Below the pieces are notes generated by a model. The model made no database searches, was not told the origin of the DNA, and saw only the letters and a list, made by a program, of their open reading frames with translations. The position numbers were made by a program, and so were the translations under genes. Below are positions 1 through 6,275 of a stretch of 12,215 nt of DNA, in pieces (the first letter of the stretch is position 1; every line of letters starts with the position of its first letter). This DNA comes from an uncultured Collinsella sp. (GTDB lineage Bacteria > Actinomycetota > Coriobacteriia > Coriobacteriales > Coriobacteriaceae): assembly GCA_958372035.1 (NCBI GenBank), contig CATXML010000021.1:1-12215 (forward strand), given 5' to 3'.

Positions 1-51
1 GAAATTACATTAGAAGAAGACACATTATTTTCCGTTTCCCCTGGCAGCTAA
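1..51 (+). CDS. possible C-terminal tail of an upstream gene (partial)
   Basis: Frame 1 is open from the first base to a TAA at 49-51 and reads EITLEEDTLFSVSPGS before the stop. Sixteen codons are too few to identify a family, and the AT-rich composition differs from the other coding regions here. It could equally be intergenic sequence that happens to be open. It lies in the same direction as the next gene, with about 146 bp between them. Two copies of the ACATTA element discussed for the following leader fall inside it. Confidence 0.25.
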   Translation, partial: EITLEEDTLFSVSPGS

Positions 52-137
52 TCTGCGAGGTAAATTAAAAGTACAGACATTATATGCACTGAAATATATG
101 ACCTTACAGTCGGCCTACAGCCTTATGCACGGGCGGC

Positions 138-186
138 TAATGTAACAGGAGATATAATTACATTAGTTGCGGATAAAATTACATTA
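138..186 (+). promoter_or_regulatory. leader of the AlbA_2 protein gene: -10 box with flanking TTACATTA elements
   Basis: A perfect TATAAT is at 153-158. The 8-mer TTACATTA occurs at 158-165 and 179-186, and its reverse complement TAATGTAA at 138-145, so an inverted pair brackets the -10 box and a third copy lies just before the ribosome binding site. Further ACATTA cores are at 7-12, 22-27 and 77-82. I see no convincing -35 box 16-18 bp upstream of the TATAAT. The layout fits an operator over the core promoter, perhaps bound by the winged-helix protein encoded next, but that is inference. Confidence 0.4.
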
Positions 187-197
187 TATGGAGTGTC

Positions 198-1871
198 ATG
201 ATACGGAAAACGAGCGAAATGCCCTCCCTACTTCTGCGCATCATTGCAGACGTCGAGACCGAGGTCGTCGAATACAAGGCAGCAAAGCAGAACTATGACT
301 TCGAGGACATTGGCAGGTATTTCTCCGCCCTCAGCAACGAGGCCAATTTACGCAAGGCAGAGTGCGGATGGCTTTTCTTTGGCATTTCAAACGACCGCAA
401 GATAAAGGGAACCGCCTACCGTAAAGAACCCCAATCGCCAAGTGTCGGCCTGCGACGCCTAAAGCACGAAATCGCCCAATACACCAACAACGGCATGACT
501 TTCGAAGAGATTTACGAGTTTGAGGTTGATGACAAAAGAGTCATTGCTTTCCAGATACCGGCTGGCAGCTTCGCAACGCCAACGACTTGGCACGGAATCC
601 CTTGGTCACGAGAGAATGAGTCCCTCGTAGAGATGCCCAAGTTCAAACTCGACGCCATTTACGGGCAGAGCCGGCCCGACTGGTCGCGCCAGATTGCCTA
701 CGAGGCAAACTTCGGTGACCTTGATCCAGATGCAGTTAGCTTTGCATGCTCCAAATTCGTCGAAAAGTTCGGAGAAAGCCAGCCTGCCGTTCGTAGCCTC
801 GACGAAGAATCTATCCTTAGCAAGATGGCGCTTGTGATCCACGGCCACGTGAGCAATGCGGCGCTCGTTCTTCTGGGCAAACCGGAATCGAGTGTCTTTC
901 TGGGTGGCATTGAGCCGCGCATCACTTGGACGCTCTACGCGAGCGACGGCTCCACTATGGCCTATGAACACTTTGAGCCGCCCTTCATTCTGCAGGTCGA
1001 TCGTATCCTGGGAAAGATAAGAAACGAAAAGTATCGCTTCTTCGACCGCGAAGAGACGCTATTTCCCACCGAAGCGCATCGCTACAGTCCCGAAGTCATT
1101 CGAGAACTTCTCCACAACGCTATTGCGCATCAAGATTTCAGGATGTCAGGAAAGATCAATGTCCTTGAGTATGAGGACAAGCTTATATTCAAGAACGAGG
1201 GTGCCTTTATCCCCGAGACGATAGAGAACGCGCTCGCGAGCGGCTACAAGCCGCCCTACTACCGTAACCCCCTGCTTTCAAGCGCTATGAACAAAACAGG
1301 CATGATGGACCGCAACGCCATAGGCATTCGCAACGTCTTCGACATTCAGCGCAACCGCCTATTACCAATGCCCACCTACGATCTATCTGAGATTGGGCGC
1401 GTTGCCGTAACGCTGTACGGTACGGTTCTCAACGAGGACTATTCTCGACTTCTCGCAAGCAATCGAAATCTTGATTTGGTGACAGTGCTGCTGTTGGACC
1501 TCGTTCAGAAGGGACTACCCGTCACAAAGGAACAGTCACGTCTGCTTCACGAACAAGGCCTCGTTAGGGGCCGTTACCCCAAACTGACGGTCTCAGCCGA
1601 GGTGGCAGCAGCCACCGGTGCCCACAGCGAGTATGTGCGAAACAAGGGCGTAGACAATAGCGTCTTCAAGGAGTTGATCTTGGAGCTCCTGCGCGTGCGC
1701 CCATGTTCAAGAGCGGAGATTATCGCAGGGCTGGATCATGCCTTGCCGGCAGACCTTACGGCAAAGCAAAAAGGCGACCATGTAAGCTATCTGCTCCAAA
1801 GCCTACGGAAAGCTGGCCGCATCACCAACGCTGGAAGCACTTCGGCAGCTGAGTGGCACATAGTCGAGTGA
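198..1871 (+). CDS. AlbA_2 (Schlafen-like) / GHKL-ATPase / winged-helix protein (COG2865 type)
   Basis: The 557-aa protein resembles the COG2865 group, often annotated as putative transcriptional regulator or ATP-binding protein. Residues about 13-135 look like an AlbA_2 domain, with the E20-x4-E25-Y-K27 segment and the GWLFFGISND strand at 57-66. Residues about 295-385 look like a GHKL ATPase: N-box RELLHNAIAHQDF (302-314), FKNEGAF (331-337) and NAIGIRNVF (373-381). The last 65 residues (AEIIAGL, then a YLLQSLRKAGRI helix) look like a winged helix. Start: ATG 198 has GGAG at 190-193, only 4 bases away; the Met at residue 8 is a weaker alternative. It is transcribed towards the downstream RM operon but separated from it by 460 bp, so it probably has its own promoter. 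Such proteins recur in Type I RM loci and defence islands. The biochemical activity (DNA or RNA binding, nuclease or regulator) cannot be decided from sequence; AlbA_2 domains cover both regulators and RNases. Confidence 0.8.
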   Translation: MIRKTSEMPSLLLRIIADVETEVVEYKAAKQNYDFEDIGRYFSALSNEANLRKAECGWLFFGISNDRKIKGTAYRKEPQSPSVGLRRLKHEIAQYTNNGMTFEEIYEFEVDDKRVIAFQIPAGSFATPTTWHGIPWSRENESLVEMPKFKLDAIYGQSRPDWSRQIAYEANFGDLDPDAVSFACSKFVEKFGESQPAVRSLDEESILSKMALVIHGHVSNAALVLLGKPESSVFLGGIEPRITWTLYASDGSTMAYEHFEPPFILQVDRILGKIRNEKYRFFDREETLFPTEAHRYSPEVIRELLHNAIAHQDFRMSGKINVLEYEDKLIFKNEGAFIPETIENALASGYKPPYYRNPLLSSAMNKTGMMDRNAIGIRNVFDIQRNRLLPMPTYDLSEIGRVAVTLYGTVLNEDYSRLLASNRNLDLVTVLLLDLVQKGLPVTKEQSRLLHEQGLVRGRYPKLTVSAEVAAATGAHSEYVRNKGVDNSVFKELILELLRVRPCSRAEIIAGLDHALPADLTAKQKGDHVSYLLQSLRKAGRITNAGSTSAAEWHIVE

Positions 1872-1899
1872 TATGGCTCGCGATTTCGATTCTGCCAAA

Positions 1900-1945
1900 C
1901 AGGCACATTCCAAGCCAAGTTCGCAACTAGCCCAGAATGTGCCTG
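1900..1945. repeat. 11-bp perfect inverted repeat downstream of the AlbA_2 gene
   Basis: CAGGCACATTC at 1900-1910 is repeated inverted as GAATGTGCCTG at 1935-1945, with 24 bases between. It starts 28 bp after the stop codon. The loop is long and no T-run follows, so it is not a standard rho-independent terminator. It could be a protein-binding site, an mRNA 3' structure or the scar of a mobile element. Confidence 0.6.
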
Positions 1946-2088
1946 ACTACCAGTCGTGATAGGACGCATCCTCCGTCGCCTGGCATCGCGCAGCGTCAGG
2001 CAACAGCGCATATGGTTGATCCAACTGAAGTCGACATCCAATCGGGCATTGCAACCTTGCGAGACGGCAGTCTCATACAACAAAAATA

Positions 2089-2123
2089 GTTCCCTGCCAC
2101 TCCATGCACGAGCGGCAGGGAGC
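2089..2123. repeat. inverted repeat, GTTCCCTGCC type
   Basis: GTTCCCTGCC at 2089-2098 pairs with GGCAGGGAGC at 2114-2123: eight perfect base pairs plus one G-U pair, around a 15-base loop. No T-run follows, so termination is not well supported. Confidence 0.45.
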
Positions 2124-2164
2124 GCTCATGGCGGATCATTTCTCAAGCTCCACCTTCCTCAACC

Positions 2165-2199
2165 GTAAAAACGTCCAATGTCTTAGAGGCCGTTTTTAC
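2165..2199. terminator. candidate bidirectional terminator before the RM operon
   Basis: GTAAAAACG at 2165-2173 and CGTTTTTAC at 2191-2199 form a 9-bp perfect inverted repeat. One unpaired base further in, CC (2175-2176) can pair with GG (2188-2189). The A5 and T5 tracts on either side give a bidirectional terminator shape. The GC part of the stem is short, so it would be weak. It would separate the AlbA_2 transcript from the next operon. It could also be the end repeat of a small mobile element. Confidence 0.4.
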
Positions 2200-2263
2200 A
2201 TTTGTTGGCTTCTATTTCTTTAATTAAAAATCATCCTTTACCTGCTGATTCGTGATATTTTGC

Positions 2264-2292
2264 TTGTCTACATATAGGTGTAGACCTATACT
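2264..2292 (+). promoter_or_regulatory. promoter of the RHH-hsdM-hsdS operon
   Basis: TTGTCT (2264-2269) and TATACT (2287-2292) are separated by exactly 17 bp, matching the sigma-70-type consensus at 4/6 and 5/6 positions. The expected transcription start is near 2299, leaving a leader of about 33 bases before the ATG at 2332. The surroundings are AT-rich against a GC-rich genome. The spacer is filled by the interleaved palindromes listed as the operator. Confidence 0.65.
2267..2290. promoter_or_regulatory. interleaved double palindrome, probable RHH operator
   Basis: Four consecutive hexamers run A-B-A'-B': TCTACA (2267-2272), TATAGG (2273-2278), TGTAGA (2279-2284, reverse complement of the first) and CCTATA (2285-2290, reverse complement of the second). 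Extended by flanking bases, this gives GTCTACA/TGTAGAC and TATAGGT/ACCTATA, two overlapping 7-bp-arm palindromes offset by 6 bp. The block runs from within the -35 box into the -10 box. RHH repressors commonly bind tandem short half-sites as dimers of dimers. The neighbouring RHH protein is the obvious candidate ligand, though that pairing is inferred. Confidence 0.6.
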
Positions 2293-2331
2293 AATTCCTA
2301 TTATGGCTAAGCTATGTCCTTGGGAGGTGCC

Positions 2332-2559
2332 ATGCCGTCAGAAGCTCAGAAGCGAGCCGATCGTAAGTACAAGCACGACAAGACCCAGCAGTTCTGTCTG
2401 CGGTTCTATCCCGCCGAAGAGGAGATTTGGTCATTCCTCTCCGCACAGGAAAACAAGCAGGGATTTCTTAAAGATTTGATTAGCCGCGAGATGGGCGTCG
2501 CATCGGGCGGCCCCGCACGCGTTGATACCAACACCAAGGTTGGAAGGACGGAATCGTAA
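2332..2559 (+). CDS. small ribbon-helix-helix-like protein, putative autoregulator of the RM operon
   Basis: The 75-aa protein has a basic N-terminus, a predicted beta strand (TQQFCLRFYP, residues 18-27), an acidic helix (AEEEIWSFLSAQ, 28-39), an NKQG turn (41-44) and a second helix (FLKDLISREMG), the order expected for an Arc/MetJ-type RHH fold. The strand-helix-NKQGxxKxLI pattern is familiar from small proteins of Coriobacteriia and Firmicutes. I chose ATG 2332 over the in-frame ATG at 2314 because GGGAGG sits at 2322-2327, correctly placed for 2332 and inside the longer version. Its stop TAA overlaps the next start by one base (TAATG at 2557-2561), implying translational coupling to the methyltransferase. 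It probably binds the palindromes in its own promoter and limits RM expression, comparable in role to a controller protein. The family is known as hypothetical, so the role is inferred. Confidence 0.7.
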   Translation: MPSEAQKRADRKYKHDKTQQFCLRFYPAEEEIWSFLSAQENKQGFLKDLISREMGVASGGPARVDTNTKVGRTES

Positions 2560-4538
2560 TGTCGCAAGTGAGCAAGACTTCGGTCATCCAGCCGGAGACT
2601 ATACTGGACTTCATCGACGGCGTGACGCAGCGCAGGGACACCCCCGAGGAGCGAGTGCGCCAGGAAATCCTAAAGTCCCTCGTGCGTGAGTACGGTTACA
2701 AGAAGGAGCAGATCGGGGTCGAGGAGTCGATCAAGTTCGGCAGCAACCGAAAAGCGGTCGACGTCGCCATCTGGGAGCCGGGAAAAGCGCACACCCAGGA
2801 AAACATCCACATCATCGTCGAGTGCAAAGACCCCAAGACCAAGGCCAAAGGCAAAAAAGACGGCGTAGATCAAATGCACTCCTATGCGTCTGCCTGCATG
2901 AACTCGACCTATGGCATGTGGACCAACGGCGACGAGTTGCTTACCTTCCGTTACGTGGTGGACGATGCCGGCAAGCGCGGCCCCGAGGCCGTGCCCGATC
3001 TGCCACATGCTGGTGGCGAGGTACCCGACGACGCGCCGCGCTTCGACCAGTTGCGCCCCGCCGCCAGTGACTCGCTGCTGTACTCGTTCCGCCGCTGTCA
3101 CAACTACATCGCCGGAAACCAAGGCATCCAAAAGGCCGAGGCATTCCTTGAACTGCTCAAGATCATCTTCTGCAAAATCCAGGATGAGCGCGACTCCGAG
3201 ACGCCAACGTTCTACATCACGCCAACCGAGCGCCAGGGCGCCGCGGGTAAGAAGAAGTGCCGCAAGCGCATCGAGGCACTCTTTGGAAACGTCAAGCAGT
3301 CGTACGAGACCATCTTCAAGGCCGACGAGCGCATCGCATTAACCGACGATGTGCTCGCCTACATCGTGGCGCAGCTGCAAATGTATTCCCTGCTCGAGAG
3401 CGACGTGGACGTTAAGGGCCACGCGTACGAGACAATCGTGGGCTCCAACCTGCGTGGTGACAAGGGCCAGTTCTTCACGCCGCGCAACATGTGCCACATG
3501 ATGGTGCGGATGGTCGACCCGTCCGAAAACGACGTCATCCTCGACCCCGCCATGGGCACCTGCGGCTTTTTGGTCACGGCCATGAATTACGTGCTTGAGA
3601 AGATCAGAGACTCCGTCGAGGTGAGCGGGCGCAGCAAAGCAGCCAAGCAAGAGGCTCTGATCGCGCGCAAGCGCGAGTTCCTGTCCAAGCATATCGTGGG
3701 CATCGACTTTGATCCCATCCTAGTGCGTGCCTCCAAGATGAATATGGTTATGAACAACGACGGCACCGGACAGCTGTTCCACGCCAACTCGCTCGAGCCG
3801 TTCTCGGGCTTTGAACCCAAACTGCAAAAGGCGCTGCGCCTGGACGCCGCCGACGTTGCGGCAAATAAGGCGCTGCAGCCGGGGCACGGCGTTACGGCGA
3901 TTATGACCAACCCACCTTTTGGCTCCAAGATTCCTATCGAAGACCCGGCGATTCTGGAATCCTTCGACCTTGGACACACCTGGTCGTGGTCCGAGGAAGA
4001 TGCCGAGTGGAGCATGGAACCCAAGCTCTTCTCATCTCAGCCGCCCGAGATCCTCTTCATCGAGCGGTGTATCCGCCTGCTTGAGCCCGGCGTGGGTGTG
4101 GCGGCGCTCGTCATTCCCAACGGCATCCTGGGCAACCCGGGTCTGGGCTACGTGCGCCAGTGGATTTTGCGCCATGCGCAGATCCTGGGTTCGGTAGACA
4201 TGCACCCGGATGCGTTCCAACCCAACGTGGGCGTGCAGACATCCGTCCTTGTGCTGAGACGCTGGGACAGTGAGGAAGAGGCATACTGCAAGGACGGTAC
4301 CTTCCAGGATTACAAGATATTTATGGCCATCTGTGACCACGTAGGGCACGACAAGCGTGGTCAGACCACCTATGTACGCGACGATGACGGCTACCCCATT
4401 GTGCAGGAGCAGACCACCGCGGTGACGGGCAACGTGGGCTCCGAAGAGGAGAGCAGCCACACCTCGAAGGAGCGCGTGGTGGACGACGAGACGATGGCGA
4501 TCGCCGGCGCCTTCTTTGAATGGAGGCGAGACCAATGA
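2559..4538 (+). CDS. hsdM: N6-adenine DNA methyltransferase with N-terminal PD-(D/E)xK nuclease domain (RM subunit)
   Basis: The 659-aa protein combines two activities. Residues about 25-135 resemble the HsdR N-terminal nuclease domain: D68, then E88-C-K90 after a 19-residue spacer, then Q105-x3-Y109, a complete PD-(D/E)xK signature. E31 or E32 may supply the helix-1 glutamate. Residues about 170-560 form the HsdM-type N6-methylase: GQFFTPRNM (303-311), SAM motif I DPAMGTCGFL (329-338), GIDFDP (381-386) and catalytic motif IV NPPF (451-454). Motif I has GTC where many HsdM proteins have GTG, which I believe is usual in this subfamily. It should methylate adenine and, with HsdS, may also cleave DNA. 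A fused nuclease-methylase plus a separate S subunit without HsdR matches BcgI-type (Type IIB) enzymes. Alternatively it is an orphan methyltransferase or works with a distant HsdR. Its start overlaps the RHH stop; its stop overlaps the HsdS start. Confidence 0.88.
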   Translation: MSQVSKTSVIQPETILDFIDGVTQRRDTPEERVRQEILKSLVREYGYKKEQIGVEESIKFGSNRKAVDVAIWEPGKAHTQENIHIIVECKDPKTKAKGKKDGVDQMHSYASACMNSTYGMWTNGDELLTFRYVVDDAGKRGPEAVPDLPHAGGEVPDDAPRFDQLRPAASDSLLYSFRRCHNYIAGNQGIQKAEAFLELLKIIFCKIQDERDSETPTFYITPTERQGAAGKKKCRKRIEALFGNVKQSYETIFKADERIALTDDVLAYIVAQLQMYSLLESDVDVKGHAYETIVGSNLRGDKGQFFTPRNMCHMMVRMVDPSENDVILDPAMGTCGFLVTAMNYVLEKIRDSVEVSGRSKAAKQEALIARKREFLSKHIVGIDFDPILVRASKMNMVMNNDGTGQLFHANSLEPFSGFEPKLQKALRLDAADVAANKALQPGHGVTAIMTNPPFGSKIPIEDPAILESFDLGHTWSWSEEDAEWSMEPKLFSSQPPEILFIERCIRLLEPGVGVAALVIPNGILGNPGLGYVRQWILRHAQILGSVDMHPDAFQPNVGVQTSVLVLRRWDSEEEAYCKDGTFQDYKIFMAICDHVGHDKRGQTTYVRDDDGYPIVQEQTTAVTGNVGSEEESSHTSKERVVDDETMAIAGAFFEWRRDQ

Positions 4539-5935
4539 CGATCGCGCCTTTGGTGAAGAGCGTCCGACTTTCCACCGTGCTGGGCGGCGACGTGAGGCTC
4601 GAGGCGTCAACCTACCTGCGCGACGGGTACGGCTTCGTACGCCTTGCCAACCAGTGCGACAACCACAAGAGGCTCGGTGACCTTACCGACATTTGGCAGC
4701 CGAGCAGACTGACGGGGTATACCGTGCCGGAAGGCAAAGGGCTACCCTTCTTTACCGCCGGCCAGGTGTTCGAGGACTTTCCCCGAGTGAGGAAGTGGCT
4801 CGCCGCGCCTTTCGTGCCCCAGGCTGATTCTAGATTCGTCAATCAGGATTGGCTGCTGCTTTCGCGCTCGGGCGTGGTGGGCAACGTTACCGCCGTGTAC
4901 CCGCATCACCTGAACAAGGTCATCACGGACGACCTGTTGCGCATCGAGCCGAAGGACCAAGACGAGTACGGCTGGCTCTACGCGTATATGAAGACGGACT
5001 TCTTCAAGCAGATCGCACGAGCGTCTCAGTACGGTCACATGATCAAGCACATCGAGGTGGCCCACGCCAACGAGTTTCCGGTCATCATGCCCGATGCGGC
5101 CACGCGCAAAGCCATCGGCGACAAAGCTGCCGAGGCTGTGCGCCTGCGCGGCGAGGCCTGGAAGCTGCGGGACGGGGCGTTTAAGCTGTTGGAGAAGGAG
5201 GTCGGTATTGCTTGTGAGGCAGAAAGTCCTGCAGGAACATGCGTGGTGAGTTTATCCAAAGTTATTGACAACAGATCGCGCCTTGATGCTGACAGTTATG
5301 CCGGCTCTATAAGCGCCGTAGACTCATTGGTTGACGTAATGGAGTATGCGCCACTTGCTGAACTTGTAGAGGACGTCGAAGAGCTTCCTCGCTTCAAGCG
5401 GTTTTATGGCGATTCCAACGTTCCCTTTGTGGGTGTGTCCGAGGTCTTTGACGTTAACACTCAACCGACAAAATTTGTTTACGCCAAGCTCATTAAAAAC
5501 TGGGAGCGTTACATCCTAAAGCCGGGAACTCTCGTCATGGCATGTTCTGGTCAAAAGTACGGCATCCTAGGACGAGCTCTTTTGCTCACGGAGAATCATG
5601 AGGGAATGTTTGGCAGCAACCATCTGCTGAGAATCTATCCCGACGTTACAAAGATTCGAACTGGCTACCTGCTTGCTTTTCTGAACAGTCCCACCGTTGG
5701 CAGGCCGTCGGTCGTTCGTTGCGCATACGGAACCTCGGTGCCTCAACTTAGCCCTATCGATATCAAAAAAATTCGCGTTCCCCGTCTTGGCGCGGACGTC
5801 GAATCTGCCATCGCCGACCTTATGGACAGGAGCGTGAGCACCTCGGCCAAGGCTGACCAACTTGAGAACGAGGCTACCAAGCTGGCACAGGAGCAGGTCG
5901 ATATCGCCATCGAGAAGGTTGTCTCCAACACCTAG
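4535..5935 (+). CDS. hsdS: restriction-modification specificity subunit HsdS
   Basis: This is the DNA-recognition subunit that directs the upstream methylase-nuclease to a bipartite site. I take ATG 4535 as the start (466 aa): GGAGG is at 4522-4526, and the ATG overlaps the hsdM TGA in a classic ATGA. A longer version from 4520 would begin before that ribosome binding site. Two target-recognition halves are visible, each opening with a similar segment (VRLEASTYL near residue 18, SRLDADSYA near 250) and each closing with a related element (YGHMIKHIEVAHANEFPVIM, and YGTSVPQLSPIDIKKIRVP). Charged helical spacers follow each half (around 190-220, and the final 40 residues), as expected for the helices that set half-site distance. 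The second half is clearly poorer in GC than the first (5461-5520 has 23 G+C of 60; 5101-5160 has 43 of 60), suggesting domain exchange. No subunit gene follows. Confidence 0.88.
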   Translation: MTIAPLVKSVRLSTVLGGDVRLEASTYLRDGYGFVRLANQCDNHKRLGDLTDIWQPSRLTGYTVPEGKGLPFFTAGQVFEDFPRVRKWLAAPFVPQADSRFVNQDWLLLSRSGVVGNVTAVYPHHLNKVITDDLLRIEPKDQDEYGWLYAYMKTDFFKQIARASQYGHMIKHIEVAHANEFPVIMPDAATRKAIGDKAAEAVRLRGEAWKLRDGAFKLLEKEVGIACEAESPAGTCVVSLSKVIDNRSRLDADSYAGSISAVDSLVDVMEYAPLAELVEDVEELPRFKRFYGDSNVPFVGVSEVFDVNTQPTKFVYAKLIKNWERYILKPGTLVMACSGQKYGILGRALLLTENHEGMFGSNHLLRIYPDVTKIRTGYLLAFLNSPTVGRPSVVRCAYGTSVPQLSPIDIKKIRVPRLGADVESAIADLMDRSVSTSAKADQLENEATKLAQEQVDIAIEKVVSNT

Positions 5936-6005
5936 TGAGGCGACCTTTTAACCGCCGTTAAGCCTATAGCCTCAACACAAACAAAATGCAACGCGTATCG
6001 TAGTA

Positions 6006-6089
6006 AGTTGGTTAACGGCATAGTGTGAGAATTCACACTTGGACATTTGATTAACGCTCGCACCCTGTCGGGTTCGAGTCCCAGCACTT
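6006..6089 (+). pseudogene. degenerate tRNA-like sequence, possible integration scar
   Basis: A T-arm-like CGGGTTCGAGTCCC (6069-6082) follows a D-loop-like AGTTGGTTAACGGCA (6006-6020) and a hairpin AGTGTGA/TCACACT (6022-6028/6033-6039) where an anticodon arm would be. The hairpin loop is only four bases, no normal anticodon loop can be drawn, the T stem has a mismatch and the acceptor strands do not pair. It therefore looks like a decayed or chimeric tRNA rather than a working gene. It lies between hsdS and tRNA-Gly, in the opposite orientation to the latter. Confidence 0.3.
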
Positions 6090-6094
6090 TATTG

Positions 6095-6126
6095 AAAAAA
6101 GCACGGCACCGTGATGGTGCCGTGCT
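6095..6126 (-). terminator. rho-independent terminator of tRNA-Gly
   Basis: An 11-bp perfect stem (6100-6110 with 6116-6126, arms AGCACGGCACC and its complement) encloses the loop GTGAT. On the minus strand it is followed by a run of six T (the A run at 6095-6100). It sits 13 bases beyond the tRNA-Gly CCA end, so it should end that transcript. On the plus strand the T-tract is interrupted (TTGTGCTCTT), so it may only weakly stop reading from hsdS. Confidence 0.85.
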
Positions 6127-6138
6127 TGTGCTCTTAAC

Positions 6139-6213
6139 TGGAGCGGGCAACGGGACTCGAACCCGCGAGTGTCAGCTTGGGAAGCTGATGCCTTACCACT
6201 TGGCGATGCCCGC
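6139..6213 (-). tRNA. tRNA-Gly, anticodon CCC
   Basis: Read on the minus strand, the gene starts GCGGGCA at 6213 and ends TGCCCGC, discriminator T and an encoded CCA (6139-6141). The 7-bp acceptor stem pairs perfectly. The anticodon arm is TCAGC-TTCCCAA-GCTGA with anticodon CCC (6179-6181 on the plus strand, GGG), and the T arm contains GGGTTCGAGTCCC. It decodes GGG glycine codons. A promoter lies directly upstream and a strong terminator downstream, so it is a single-gene unit. Its 3' end faces the defence island. Confidence 0.95.
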
Positions 6214-6226
6214 TTGTGTGTTGGCT

Positions 6227-6256
6227 AGTATAACGCGGTTGTCTTGTTCGATACAA
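6227..6256 (-). promoter_or_regulatory. promoter of tRNA-Gly
   Basis: On the minus strand TTGTAT (6251-6256) and TATACT (6227-6232) are 18 bp apart. The -10 box is 13 bases before the first tRNA base, a normal distance for a tRNA promoter with a short leader. Confidence 0.6.
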
Positions 6257-6275
6257 GGGTGGTGATGCTTGTTTT

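Larger units (their letters stand above)
1872..2263. other. intergenic gap rich in inverted repeats, no supported gene
   Basis: This stretch between the AlbA_2 gene and the RM operon promoter contains no convincing coding sequence. It holds inverted repeats at 1900-1945, 1978-2001 (GCCTG/CAGGC), 2089-2123 and 2165-2199, and becomes AT-rich after 2195. A short open frame ending at TAG 2087-2089 finishes with MVDPTEVDIQSGIATLRDG and a few more residues. It could be a relic of a lost gene, but has no clear ribosome binding site and I recognise no family. Confidence 0.5.

Noticed and set aside
1787..2083. Minus-strand 98-codon frame between the AlbA_2 gene and the RM operon
   Set aside because: It overlaps the 3' end of a supported gene, lacks a recognisable domain and a clear ribosome binding site.
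1937..2089. Plus-strand 50-codon frame in the gap
   Set aside because: No ribosome binding site and no recognised family; kept only as a possible relic in the gap description.
4032..4610. Minus-strand open frame of 192 codons across the hsdM-hsdS junction
   Set aside because: It overlaps two well-supported genes with conserved motifs and shows no family resemblance.
2559..5935. Complete classical Type I RM system
   Set aside because: No HsdR helicase-translocase gene exists in the window; the only nuclease signature is fused to the methylase.
5948..5961. Terminator immediately after hsdS
   Set aside because: TTAAC/GTTAA around CGCC gives only a 5-bp AT-rich stem without a following T-run.
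6006..6089. A functional second tRNA
   Set aside because: The anticodon loop is missing, the T stem is mismatched and the acceptor strands do not pair.
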